Source: Pleodorina starrii
Taxonomy: Eukaryota; Chlorophyta; Chlorophyceae; Chlamydomonadales; Volvocaceae
Reading direction: 5' to 3'
Assembly: GCA_030267565.1 (NCBI GenBank)
Contig: BRXU01000023.1
Span: 1,215,001 to 1,279,000, forward strand
DNA length: 64,000 bases
The number at the start of each line of letters is the position of its first letter. The stretch's first letter is position 1. The notes beneath the pieces were generated by a model. That model saw nothing but the letters and a program-made list of their open reading frames with translations. It made no database searches and had not been told where the DNA came from. Shown here in pieces: positions 36,501 through 48,386 of the stretch. A program made the position numbers and the translations under genes.

Positions 36501-37768
36501 TCCCCCCCTCTCCCTCTCCCTCACCGTGCTTGTCGGTGCCCTGCCTCCCGGGCCCCGTGGTGATCGGGATGCTGAGCTGCTTGCCCACCCGGCCGCTGGC
36601 GTCCTGAGCCTCCTTAAGGCTGTACCGCTCCACCTGCACATAACGGTCAACAAGACAGCAGAGGCAGGGGCAGAGGCAGGGGCAGGCGACACCCTTAGAC
36701 CCTTTCCTTTCCTGGGGAACCGCAGGCAACGCACGCCACGTCCTCCGCCTGCTCCTCCCTGGATTGCTTTCCCCGGACTCCCCCAACCCACCCGGCCTCC
36801 GCCCGAAACGCCGTCCCAAGTCCAACCAAAGTCCCGACCCACGGGTCAGTCCGCCGCGCCGCGGCTGCCTTGGCGGCTGCGCTCCTGCCCCAGCCCCTCT
36901 CTCAGACGGACCTTGTCGCTGGTGCAGACGTTGATGAAGACCTTTTGACCCACGGGCAGGCTGTCCCGCCTGCCGCCGCCGCCTGCCGCCCCGGACCCGG
37001 GATCGGCGGCTCCCTTGGCGGCGGGGCCGCCGCCCTCCTTGGCGCCCAGAACTTTGGTCTTGAGCACCAGGCCTGGTTTGGGCGTGATCAGCTGTACGCC
37101 CTTGCCGTACACATCCTCCGCGCGCCCCTGCTCCTCGAGCTGCCGAAGGTACTTGTCCGTCTCCTCCTTGACCTGGAGGGGGCCGTGGGGTGAAGGGCGC
37201 CGGCATAGTCCGCATAGATAGCAAGCAGGTAGAGGGGTTGCGGCGCTGGAAATTGCACCGGGGGGGACGGGGGGTGTATCCACGAGTAGGCCGGAGCCCG
37301 CGGCCGGTGAGTAAGTGCGTAGTGGATATTCTGGGGGAGGAGGCTCGGTGGAGGAGGGTCGGGGGAGGAGGCTGGGGAGGAGGCTTGGGGAGGGTGCCCC
37401 AAGCTCCATACGGGCAGGCATACCCGACGCCCTCCCCCGTACGCAAGCTCACCCTCTGGCCTGCACGCTCGATCACTCCCCGTGGCTCAGCGTGCTGGGC
37501 CGCCCACAAGGCATGCCGTGCACCTCACCTTAGGATCGGAAACTTCCTTTGCATATTCCTCAAACAATTTCAAGAACTCGGGATCCTTGAATGCTTTCTC
37601 GAATTTGGTCAGTTCCTGGGGCGTCCAGAGGGACAGATTGTCTCCGAAAGGCGACAGGTGTCGTCGCTTCTTCACGCTTCTTGCCTATAGTCTACTGACC
37701 TCATTTGTGAGATTTAGATCCTTCAGGCCCTTGTCCAGAGAACCCGAATCCCTCGTTGCGGGCTCCAT
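33511..37768 (-). CDS. KTU (DNAAF2; PF13 in Chlamydomonas): Kintoun, axonemal dynein preassembly factor (PIH1 + CS domains, 682 aa)
   Basis: Cytoplasmic co-chaperone that helps HSP90/HSP70 fold dynein heavy chains before flagellar transport. Exons from 5' to 3': 37768-37700, 37615-37529, 37172-36912, 36633-36525, 36193-36099, 35865-35509, 35272-35132, 34902-34816 and 34353-33511; all phases close at 683 codons. The PIH1 domain covers residues about 25-205 with FEKAFKDPEFLKLFEEYA, KQLSIPITTGPGRQ and YDVVVHPDTIEFAASR. The CS/p23-like domain (about 374-441) has ELLIRVTLPEVASAA, YLLDIVLPYAVDDDKGKAKF and KARKQLEITLPVV, which match Kintoun better than other PIH proteins. The last 240 residues are Ala/Glu/Gly-rich with a Glu8 run and end AMELD. 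A TGTAA at 33037-33033 gives a 3' UTR of about 475 nt. Confidence 0.93.
34678..34725. repeat. CA dinucleotide microsatellite in KTU intron 8
   Basis: Two interrupted (CA)n tracts in the intron between the last two KTU exons. On the minus (transcribed) strand this is a GT/TG tract. Confidence 0.8.
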
Positions 37769-38040
37769 AATTGGAAAGTCAACGCAACTAATCAAAGACA
37801 GGCTACCAATACAGTTTGTATAAATTTAGGTATAAAGTTGCGACTGCCTGTTCCTTTACGTTCTAGCCTAAGTTCCCTCCGCAAGCTTACGAATGGGTCG
37901 CCTTCCAACTTAATAATCTGTGTGTCCATTTATAATCACAGTTAGCCGGCAATAAGGAGTACACCTCTTGCAACAAGATGGAAACAGAAGCAGAAGCTTC
38001 CATGGTACGTACTACAACTGTTAACGGAAACAGAACCACA

Positions 38041-38045
38041 TTACA
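38041..38045 (-). terminator. TGTAA signal just after the small minus-strand gene
   Basis: Reads TTACA on the plus strand, 48 nt beyond the stop at 38093. It supports the existence of that gene. Confidence 0.45.
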
Positions 38046-38092
38046 AATCTTCTAAATAGCGTGCCAAACCAGGCCAAACTGTAAGAAAACGT

Positions 38093-38847
38093 TCAGAGAT
38101 CTTTAAGTGCAGCAATATGTGACATTCCCATGGCGAACACGCTGCAGAACGCGGCGGCATTTTGCGACAGCTCGTGGTGTTGTGTGGAGACGGGGATGAG
38201 TGCCTCATACGCTAACACCACGGAAGGAGGCATGTCAGAGCGGCAAAGCTTGCCTTCTGGAAAGGCGGGAATACGCATCATCTGGCGAAGGCGCTGTGTA
38301 ATTTCGGCAACCAATGCGGTCCTCCGGTCCTGTTCAGGGGCTGCTTTTGCCTGAGATACGCGCATGGTCACTAGTTGTCACTCCACTGCCGCTGGCTGAC
38401 TGCTGGAGTGACCCTTACACGGTGCAGCGCCACCGCTACGCCAGCCTTTAGGCAAGGCAGCACTTCCGACTTGTCATGAACGCAGCCGGGCACCCCCACA
38501 GCATTCGCTCCCAGTTTGCGCATGGCAGGGTATGCCGCCTCCGCACCCGTTACATAGCATCATCACTGACCAAGTTATATGCAGCTTGTCTCATTAAGTT
38601 GTAACAGGCCGCATACAACTACTCAGGCGTGGCCCTTGCGGACACGCTCGAAGCTCTCGAGCAATGCGTCGAGTTGAAAGTCCACTACTCACAGAGCCCG
38701 TGGCACGTCTCAAATCGCCTCATCTGGTGTGCGTTTGGGCCAAGGCATGACAAGCTCGAGGGCTGTTCGAGGTTCCGCATGAACGGCACTCTGCCGCCCA
38801 CCTTTCATCGCCGGCTCCTTGTCGGCTCGCAGGTACACCTGCATGGC
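38093..38847 (-). CDS. small unrecognised protein, 5' end uncertain
   Basis: Exons from 5' to 3': 38847-38802, 38684-38644, 38538-38419 and 38350-38093; phases agree at every junction. They encode MQVYLRADKEPAMKVDFQLD, LLESFER, AAYPAMRKLGANAVGVPGC, VHDKSEVLPCLKAGVAVALH, DRRTALVAEITQRLRQMM, PSVVLAYEALIPVS and a C-terminus CSVFAMGMSHIAALKDL. The last exon is an open frame with good algal codon use and has a TGTAA signal 48 nt downstream. The ATG at 38844 may be the start, or a further exon may lie between 38,870 and 39,250. I do not recognise the family. It is in tandem with KTU, whose start codon is 325 bp further along. Confidence 0.45.
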
Positions 38848-38869
38848 CTGTGAGCTTGCAGGCCGGGTA

Positions 38870-39773
38870 GGGTATGCGTGTGTGTACGCATGAGAGAGCG
38901 TTTAAAATATAGCGTAACAGAGGTTGCTGAGGGGCCCACATCCCATTATCCCCTCTCCTCCTTCTGCCTCTCCGCGAGAGACGGGTCGGTGCAGGTCGGT
39001 GGGTTCCCGAGGATCAGGTACAGGTACGGTACCTGGCCAGCTGTTTCAAAAGCGAGTGCAGGCAGCTGTCATGACGTATTATCATCCTCCCCTTCGCCGG
39101 TTTGTGCGAATAATGCACTGGACTGCACTTGCTGCTTTCGGCGCGCATTTGCAGCAGGCATGCAGCGCGTGCATTCTTAATGAACTGTTTAGGCGCTTCA
39201 TGTCCGGGAGAAGTCTTGCCCGGTTTTAGTCCATCGACAACGTGAGGACGCAACCAACTTTATTCGCTTTCAGATACTGTACCAACGATTCAACTTTTGA
39301 TGACGGCATCGAATTAAAGACAAAACTCGACTACGTTATGGAACGTGTCCAGGCCCAAATGCCGCGGCGGGAACTCCAGCGCACGGAACGGAAATCACGG
39401 AGTTTCGCACTTATTGTAACGAGTGGTGCGTTTGTCGGCAAAGGCCGAAGATAAAGCAATCTGTGTGATGGCGTACAGTGACGTTGAGTTTCACCTTTCA
39501 CGCACAGCATAGGAGTAGTATGGTGTGGTCCGATTAGTCCTGCAGACTTCCGTCGATTCCATTGTCGCTCGCCCGCAAGCTTTCAACCTATCCATAATAC
39601 AGAAAAGCACCGAAAGCGACAGTTTTGAGGGTTGGTGGAGTTGTCGTGTGCTTTCTCGTGTGTGCCGTACGTCTGTTGACTGCCTCGAGGGCCTCCCAAA
39701 AACGCAATCTTCACCAGGCGTCGTCGAAAGGATGTTTACATTTGCCATTTGGTCATATTGTTAATAAATCAAA
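38870..39773. promoter_or_regulatory. upstream region of MDH5 and of the small minus-strand gene
   Basis: Divergent intergenic DNA of about 900 bp, AT-rich close to the MDH5 start (near 39,740-39,773). Possible first exons of the minus-strand gene were considered near 39,000-39,250 but none could be phased. No clear promoter motif. Confidence 0.35.
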
Positions 39774-42700
39774 ATGGCCTTCAGCATGAAGCAGCGCGTG
39801 GATGCCGGTGAGCACTTGAGCTTGCACATCGGTCGCCCGGCCTGGGACTTTAACTTGCGCATCGTCCCCGCAGGCCTCACCCGCAAGGCCGCCCACACCG
39901 TCAGCCGTGTGCCGGCCGTTGCTGTGCGCGCCGTTGCTGCGCCGTCCGCGCCAGCCGCCGCGCCCGCGTCCGAGACGAAGAATGCCTATGGCGTCTTCCG
40001 GCTTTCTTACGACACACAGAACGTGAGCGCCCGCTTCCCTTCATGTTGTTGTATGGTGCCATCGCTGAAAATACGCGTCTGTGGTCCTGCAGGAGGACCC
40101 GTCGCTGACTCGCAGCTGGAAGAAGACCATTAAAGTCGCCGTGACTGGCGCCTCCGGCAACATTGCCAACCATCTGCTGTTTATGGTAAGGCACCAGATC
40201 TAGTAAAGCTTTTGCCAAAAAAACTCCGTTCATGGCTTCGCCAGTTTCGACATGCAGATTTGTCTTTTTCTCTCTTGCAGCTTGCATCGGGCGAGGTCTA
40301 TGGCAAAGACCAGCCTATTGCGCTTCAGCTGCTGGGCAGCGAGCGCTCTAAGGAGGCGCTGGAGGGCGTTGCCATGGAGCTCGAGGACAGCTTGTACCCC
40401 CTGCTGCGCGAGGTGCGGACTGCAGCCAACTTCGGGCATGGGAACATATGAAGCGCCATTTATTCCCATGAATGCGGCTTATGTCCTGTTCGTTTTCCCG
40501 CCCTTTGCAGGTGTCCATCGGCATTGACCCCTATGAGGTGTTCGGCGATGCGGACTGGGCTCTCATGATTGGCGCCAAGCCGCGTGGGCCGGGCATGGAG
40601 CGCGCGGACTTGCTGCAGCAAAACGGCGAGATTTTCCAAGTGCAGGTACGGGCTCTTTTGCGTTACCACCTCGCTCGCAGTCCCCCCCAGCGCATACTAC
40701 ATCGCGAAGCGCTCTGCCCGCGCCCGCCCTCGGCATGGGCGGCCGGATATGTGCTGTACGGGGTAGGATGCAGGTGCAGGACGGTTCAATGGGGACGGCA
40801 CTCCGCGGGCCATCCGGATCGGTCCCCGGAACCTACAACAGGGGCCTTGCGGGCTGGCACCGTAGCACCGTTTGCATCTGCCACTTGTGCGCCACGCGAT
40901 AATCATTCATGACTCCATGATTTCACGCAACCACAGCTTCAGCAGTGCAGCTACAAGATGGGTCGTACCGGCAACGGTCCGCCCGAACCCCTTGCGCGAC
41001 GCAGTGGCTCGTGCTGTGTTGATTTTGGCTCACTGTTGCGCAGTTTGACCCAACAGACTGGGGCGCAGATGTGCTCACAGCACAGGGCACGCTTCCGAGG
41101 GTGTGATTCGAGGGGGTGATGATGAGCCCAAAAGCCGCAGCAAGCCTGTATCAAGCCTGCTGACGGCAGGCCGGGAGAGAGAGGGTGGGGCGAGCTTGTC
41201 GCTGACTATTTATCCGTGCTTGACAATCATTGGCAGGGTTAGCTCCTTGAGCTTGAAACTTCGTGGACAAAGCGATTGTGATGCGTGGGTTTCTTGATTG
41301 GCGGCGGTTTCGTCCTCTTTCGTTCCGTGCTGGCCTTCGGCTGAATTTTTTGTTGCCATGCGGAACTTGGCTACCAGCGCTATTGGTGTCATGGCGATAT
41401 CGGGAACGCATTGCGGCAGAGTATGAGGAAAGGCCTCCGCCGCTGGCCATTATGCACTGGGAAAGCGAAAAGCATTTAGACCACATGCGACGGATCGGAT
41501 CGCTCTCGGGGTCCAAGAATGAGCCCTCCGAAGTAGTGCGGGTGTTCCAACCTGCGTCCCTACCTTTGCCGGGATTTCATGACTCGTACATCAACCACGA
41601 CGGGTGGCCCCGGGGTAAGGGCGCCCCTCGTCACTCTGCCCCCGTCCCGTCCCATGATCTCGTCACGTTCCACGAACTTGCTCCTGCGCCTCGTCACCCG
41701 GGCGCTCGCTGATGCCTCGCCCAGATCAACACCCTCCCACATCCTCGAGCCGCCTCGTTGACTTCACTGATTTTGTACACCCGCATTCCATACAAGTCAT
41801 CTCTGCCTCCGCTTGGGTTTTTCTTTACCCTTCTGCTTGCCCTCGCCACTCCCTCCCTCCCTGTGTTCCAGGGTCGCGCCCTGAACGAGTCTGCCAGCCG
41901 CAACTGCAAGGTGGTTGTTGTGGGCAACCCCTGCAACACCAACGCCCTGATTGCCATGGAGAATGCGCCCAACATTCCCAGGAAGAACTTCCACGCGCTG
42001 ACTCGCCTCGACGAGAACCGCGCCAAGTGCCAGCTGGCGCTCAAGTCGGGCAAGTTCTACACGTCCATCTCCCGCATGGCCATCTGGGGAAACCACTCGA
42101 CCACCCAGGTGGGTTTTTGGGTTTTAAAGGATGGATGTAGCTGTCCTCATGTAACGTTGTTGCGGGTGGGCGGGGTGATTTGGGTTTCGGGTTTTTAAGG
42201 GTTTTTAAGGTCGGGATTGGCACGGGGGTGGGTACTGGTTGTGTGAGTGCGCGCGCATGAGTGCTCGGCGTGGGTGTCACCCACCGCAGCCACTCAACCT
42301 GCGAAACTTTTTAAAGATTAAGGGGTGGCTGGCTCTCGTTGATGGGCGATTTGCTTTCCACTACGTACCAACGCCAACTCTCACCGACCTCTTGCATTCC
42401 TCTCCTCCTTCCCTCCCCTTCCCACCAGGTGCCTGACTACATCAACGCCCGGATCGGCGGCATCCCCGCCACCGACCTCATCCGCGATAACAAGTGGTTC
42501 CGTGAGGAGTTTACGCCCAAGGTCGCACTCCGCGGCGGCGCGCTCATTAAGAAGTGGGGCCGCTCCTCGGCCGCCTCGACGGCCGTGTCGGTCGCCGACG
42601 CGATCCGCTCGCTGGTGGTTCCCACGGCGCCCGGCGACTGCTTCTCAACCGGCGTCATTTCGGACGGCAACCCCTACGGCGTTCGCGAGGGCCTCATCTT

Positions 42701-43274
42701 CTCTTTCCCTTGCCGGTAAGCGTTGGAGGCGCGGGAGGCAGGGCACAGAAGCGGGGTCTCTTTCTAACAACCCTCCGCATCAGTTCCATCTTTCGACCTT
42801 TTGGCATCGTCATCGTCATCGGTCTTGATCGTTCTCTGGTCGTGTGGAGGGGCGAGGCGCTTGGCACTTGGTGCCTCCTTTCGGCACTGTTGAAGTGGGT
42901 CGGTCTGTGACTGTCGCAGCAGAGGCCGTGGCAGCGGTGTCCCGCTGCCACTGGTGGGACTGCGTGGACGGTCTTGTCTCTTGCCGATGCCCCGCACCAG
43001 AAGCTTTATGCTGACGCGACGATCCCGCTGCCTCTGTGCTGCATCCTCGGCCGCCGCCGCCGCCGCCCCTCGGTCGATCCTCAGGTCCAAGGGCGACGGC
43101 GACTACGAGATTTGCGACGACTTCATTGTTGACGAGTGGCTGCGCAACAAGATTCGTGCCAGTGAGGACGAGCTGCAGAAGGAGAAGGAGTGCGTGTCGC
43201 ATCTGATTGGCATGATGGGCGGGGCGTGCTCGCTGCGTGGCGTCGAGGACACCACTGTCCCCGGCGAGAACTAG
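39774..43274 (+). CDS. MDH5: chloroplast NADP-dependent malate dehydrogenase (440 aa)
   Basis: Reduces oxaloacetate to malate with NADPH in the stroma (malate valve) and is light-activated through thioredoxin. Exons 39774-40022, 40093-40185, 40281-40412, 40511-40645, 41872-42108, 42429-42715 and 43085-43274 join in frame to 441 codons with the stop. The first 60-70 residues are an Arg/Ala/Val-rich transit peptide. The Rossmann motif is [16 protein letters not shown]. Family blocks are [20 protein letters not shown] and [12 protein letters not shown], where His278 is the catalytic base. The C-terminal extension keeps the regulatory pair Cys414 and Cys426 ([19 protein letters not shown]). No cysteine occurs in the N-terminal extension, so the second redox switch of land-plant enzymes is absent, as known for Chlamydomonas. 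Intron 4 is 1.2 kb. TGTAA lies at 43629-43633. Confidence 0.95.
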
Positions 43275-43628
43275 ATTCTCAGCGGAGTGTTGACGACACG
43301 GGATTGGGAGCAGGGAAGCTGGAGCAGGGAAGCCTCTTGCCGGAGCTGGGCTGCTCTGTAGTGGTGCAGCGCTGCGGCTGACTGACGGCGCTGCTGCTGC
43401 TGCGGCTGCTGCTGCTGCTGGTGGTGGTGGTGGCAGCGAAAGTGTTCAGGCTTCGCGGGCGTGGCGATTCGGTCTTCACGGTGGCTTCTATTGCCGCTGC
43501 TGCTGCGATACCGCCGGGTCTCCGTGGAGAGCACAGAGGCGCAGCGTCGGGGGAAAAGGAGGTGAGAAGAGTCAGTTTTGCTGCTTGGCCTTTATCCCGA
43601 GGCCAGGGGCGCCTCGGAAGCCCCGGAG

Positions 43629-43633
43629 TGTAA
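43629..43633 (+). terminator. TGTAA polyadenylation signal of MDH5
   Basis: 355 nt beyond the MDH5 stop; volvocine-type motif. Confidence 0.5.
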
Positions 43634-43649
43634 GGGGAAGGGCCTCGGC

Positions 43650-46600
43650 TGCGTTGGCAGTGTCTCGCGAGAAGAAGGATATGTGCTTTGGGAATAAGAA
43701 GTCTCATTTCAGAATCAACTACTACAACCGAATGCGCATTCGCCCGGCGTATCCGAGGGCCCCGGTCCTTCTCCTGGGCGCCGGTGGGAGCATCGAGTAT
43801 TTGAGCGAAGTGTGCGGTTCGCGCTGTTCGGAGGAGGATGGAGAGGGGGGCAGAGAGCGGTCTTGGGGGATTTGAGTCGGGCGTGAACGTATCAAAAAGC
43901 TTATTGACCTGATGTCTGCCCCCAAGCGCGCGGTTGCCGTGCCGCGAGTGCTGGGGATGGGGGTCGGCCTAGAGGGGTGTGGGTTTGAGATTTATTTCTG
44001 GGGTAACATTGTGCAGGTTCCGCAAGAAATCTGGGTGTGTTGATTTTTGGTGACAGTCTTTTTTGGAGTGGAGTCACGAGCGGCGAGAAGACGGTGACAC
44101 GCGATGTGAAGTTTTGGGATTTGGGTAGGGTTGCGGGCGCGAAGCGGAAGGAGAGGTGTGCGGTGCAACGCGATGCGGTCGGTCTACTCCTGATCAAGCC
44201 GCCATTTTCCTGACGCCGTTGCGCATGCCTTGATCTGATCTGTTCTGAACGAAGTATGGTGACGGGTTCAGATGTTGACCGAGCGCCGGTGTCGGCGTTG
44301 CCTGATGCGACCTCGCACGAATGGTTGCAGAGTTTGTTGCCTGTGGGAACAGCGCAGGCAGAGGTGCGATGATTTTGAGGTTGTGGAGAACTCGCGGGAT
44401 CGGCCCTGCGTAGGTGGTCCGCCGTCACTCCCGTCACTGCTGAAGGGGGACGCGGACGGATTCGGCGGATGAGGTGGGTTGCGAAGTAACTCCTAACCAG
44501 TCAACGCCAGTGGCTTATCAACAGACCCTAGTTTTTTTGAGACACACACACAGACAATCTCAAAACCGTCGATTATTTGTTATCGTCCGTAGTAGTCGTT
44601 GTCGTTCTCTGACCGAGGGTTATATTGGGTCGGAATGTCCATTTTGCGCTGGCAACGTTCGGATTAGGGAACGCTGAAGTTCTGTTGCGGCCAGATGGAA
44701 ACGTTGTGGGTGGATGGCGCTCCGGAAGCAGAGGCCTTCAACGACAATTCAGCTTGGGGCTTGTGTGCACGGTTGCGCCTGCGCTTTTGCGGTTGCGTTC
44801 TTGGGTTTTCACCTATTTGTTTGGTACGCGGTACTTTCCTGCTCGATCGACTCAATGCCTGCCTCCTCTCCCGGCCAAACGAGCTCTTGGGAGGAGGCGC
44901 CTCCCCGGTTGGGCCGCAGCCTCCGCACTGAGACGAACTGCCTCACTGCCGCCGTCGTCTGCAGAGTGGTGGGAGTGCTGAATGGCCCCCTGAATGGATC
45001 CCTTGAACTTTTTCGTACTGCGTATGACACGTCTACGCATCCTGTAATGCGGCCAACTGTGTCTCAATATTCTGATCCGTCCATCAAAGGCTATGGATTT
45101 GCTTTCCTGACGATTGGTGCTGATGATTTGGAATGGAAGCTTGAGCACATAGCTGGCTCGTATAGTCGTATTGAACTCGGCGCCGTACTAAACTGTTGGC
45201 GGGCCGGCCCACATGCAAGGGCGGTTTTTGGGTGAAGGAGCCTCGAGCTAAACGAATCGATTAGCGCCGTGCTTGCCAGTGATGGGGCATGACACCAGAA
45301 CATGGCCGACGCATACAACTCCTAACCTGTCGCGCCCGAAGCCCAAAGCGCTGTTGGAGGAGGCCCACCAGCTCATACGTCGCGCCAAATGCAGTGGTCC
45401 TTCTGAACCGACCAAGGTACAGGATAACTTGCCCTCGACAGGCGAACAATGATGTCACACTGCCCGGGGCTTGGGGCTTCTGAAGGCCGCTCCACAAGGT
45501 TGGCCAGCCGGGGACGACTCGACTGTGAGCCGTTTTGCCGTATTCGTCGTACTGTCCAATTAGGCAGTGCCCTAGCACTAACCGCCGGTGGGTCCCATGG
45601 GACCAACCCTCCCTCAATGATGAGCGGACACGAGGGAGGGTGCTGGTCTGCAGTCGGCAGGCCCGTGAGGTTCTGAGTTGACTCCGAATGCGCCAGCGCA
45701 GGACCCTAGTGGTCCCTCATTGTAACTCTCGCATCCTGTCCAAGGCTACTAAAGGACTTGCAGCACCCGATATGGGCCAAGGGTCCCAGCACAGCGCAGG
45801 TGCCGTGGGTACGGTCTCTGCCCGGGTCGTTTGGCTCTTGATACACAAAGCTTAGTCGCCCGGGAGCGGCAGCGACCGCCATGAACGTGGACTCCCATGG
45901 TTCCCTGCTCAGCTACTCTGATATATCCCCACCAATGCCCTGATGTGTGATGTCTCTCTCTGCGCTGCCCCACCCTGCCCCATCCTGCGCCATGCAACGT
46001 GCTGCGCAGCTGCATTCGTCAGCGCCACCCGGGGGGAGGGCAATGGCGGGGCTTTCCTCATGCAGACAGGGGCGGTCGGAACTCGGGGGTTGGCGGCTTG
46101 GCGGCATGGCGGGGTGCTGGTCGGCGCGTACCGTACTTCTGAAGGCGGGGCGCAGGCGCAGGTTGGGCCGCTAGCCGGTCGCGTGGCAAATGGCGCGTGG
46201 GGGCCTGAGCGCCTGACCAGCAACCGAGGAGTCCCGTATGACACCGGTTCATTGCGAAGCGTTACAATACAGTATTGGACATATCACCGTTGCGCGCAGG
46301 CAGTTCAGCGCAACGCCACGCACGCAAAGACTACAGGTTTACAGATTGGGGGGTGTACGGAGATACGGACTGCCTTGGACATGCTCCTCTCCCTAACCCC
46401 ACGAAAGCTATTTAGGCCAGGAGGAGGTTTAGGTCAGGAGGAGGTTGTTGCACCCAGGAGGAGGCATTTGATACTCTTATTACCCGCCGCAAAGGCACGA
46501 AGCCAGCGTTGGCAGCGCGGTCGGAATACCGCACATACTAGTACGGCAAGAAGAGCATGGCACATGGCTTGTGTTACCGTTCTGGTTACGGTAGAATTGT

Positions 46601-48386
46601 TACAACGGTGCCGCAAGCACGGCGGCATGGCGCACGGAAGTGCACAGCCCTTAAGAGCCCAAGATTCGCCCAAGATTCGCCTAGGGGGAGCGCCTGCCTC
46701 AAACGGGAGCCATTCTCCCTCTCTCCCGCACCTCGCACACTGCCATCGCGCCAAGCCACACCTCCCCTCTCAAGTTCTAGGTGGACCCATATGCATCTAC
46801 TATATGCGCTTGCCGCCCCCGCCCCAAAAATTCAAACTCCTATCCTACAAGCTTTGCTGCCGTACATGCATGGTGCGACACATGATGCTGCTACCTGCCC
46901 CCTCTCGATCGCCCTCCTCTTTTTAGTAAATAGTGTTTCCCGTACTCGCATAGATAACGCAGCCAGTCGAAAAAGCGACGGCGTCGGTACGACCTCACTA
47001 GGCGACGCGGTACCAACCTTGGCGCCGTCGCGCTGCCTACCGTACATCTGAAAAGGTCGGAGCGCCCGCCCCTCAGAACGAGGAAAAATAAAACAGCGTA
47101 CCCGGTTTTCAGCTTCTCGCCCCATCTCCCTCTCGCTCGCTCCCAAGCCCCCTCGGATGTCTTCGACACTTCACAGCAGCTGCTAGGCCCGTCATACCGT
47201 ACAGGCCGTACCGTATGTCGTACATAATCCAATATGCTCCCAAACTTCCGTACGGTACTCTCCCTCCGTGCACAATACCGTAATTAATAAGGACGCACAC
47301 ACATATGAGCGTAGATTTCCTCACCGTCAATCAAGCCGTCCGCTAACGCGCGACCCCCCATCTACCGGTATCAGACATTTCCTGCCCTACACGTTGTCTG
47401 CCTAAAACCCGGCGCGCGCCGCGCCCCACCCCCGACGTTCACTCTCTCAGCAGAACCGAAAGCAAGCAAGAGAACTGAGGTGCCAGAACTGTCGAACAAA
47501 ACTGCAACACATCACATACTTCCTCACGTACACACACATATACCGTGTCACCCCAGGAAAGCGCAGCAAAAAGTACAATGTACAACCCCTGGCACGCTCC
47601 AGGGATGCTCCAGGGATGCTCCAGGGATGCTCCAGGGATGCTCCAGGGATGCTTCAGGGATGCCCCGGGCGGGGATCCAGACCACCCCGGTATTGACCAC
47701 CCAAGCCCGTCTCCCAGCCCAACCCGCCCGAAAGTACATACCAGACTAACCATACAAGACGTGAACAGCCCCCAGGGGGAAAGGGGGTGAAGTACGGCAC
47801 ACACAGGAGCACTCGGCCCCAGGGTACGCGATCCGAGACTACCCTAGGTGGCAGCAGCCCTCTTCTCGCAGCAGTAGCAGCAGCCGACGTGCCCTGTTGA
47901 CGCACGGACCGCGACCGCGTCCTTCCCATTACGTCCCCTTCTGAAGGGCCCCAATCCGTAGCGCCACAATCCGAACAGGCGCCAATAAGCAATTCAACAT
48001 CCGCAGGAATGCGCCCTGACCAAGCTTGCTCACAGGCCGGCCAGCGACCGGGCCCGCCGAAGCCCAGCGATTCCCCAGCCGCCGCCGCCGCCGCTGCTAC
48101 GGCGCCCCCACATGCAGAGCCGCCGCTGCTGCTGTCGCCACATGCTGCAGCTGCCGCCGCAAACTGCCGCAGCAGTTGCTGCTGCCGCTGCTGCCGCTGC
48201 TGCTGGCGACGCATTCCGGCTCCCGCGCCGCGCCGCCTCCCACCTCTGCCAAGCTCCTCCAGAACCTCAACCGCTGCACACAATCACCGGTGCCCGGCTC
48301 CGAAATCCAGACCGACCGCTAACACAAGTCAGAGCCGTGCAGCCGTACAGCGGAGCCACACAGCGCAGCCCAAGACGGGCCTCATT
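43650..48386. other. 4.7-kb region without a recognised gene, between MDH5 and NIT1
   Basis: The right end is the 3' flank and 3' UTR of the minus-strand NIT1 gene; I see no nearby TGTAA that would set its length. The remainder has mixed composition with several short frames (for example plus strand near 44,960-45,230 and minus strand near 45,261-45,617) that look like decayed coding DNA but match nothing I know. Many CGTAC/GTACGG words occur between 46,100 and 47,300. Confidence 0.4.
47596..47663. repeat. 11-bp minisatellite, six copies
   Basis: The unit GCTCCAGGGAT is repeated about six times, the first five copies identical and the last with one change. It lies in the 3' flank of NIT1. 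Confidence 0.9.

Noticed and set aside
37616..37675. N-terminal extension of KTU exon 2 (KRRHLSPFGDNLSLWTPQ)
   Set aside because: It is open, but splicing at the CCCCAG just before GAACTG gives the family-typical LNLTNE-ELTKFEKAF junction, so the extension is read as intron.
38629..38853. plus-strand 74-codon frame
   Set aside because: The minus strand here gives phased exons and a nearby TGTAA signal; kept only as a caveat on strand.
44714..45235. plus-strand frame with a segment resembling a lipid-binding or phosphatase edge strand
   Set aside because: I could not tie it to any family or find flanking exons; may be decayed coding DNA.
45261..45617. minus-strand frame considered as a retrotransposon fragment
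   Set aside because: No reverse transcriptase, integrase or protease motif, and no terminal repeats.
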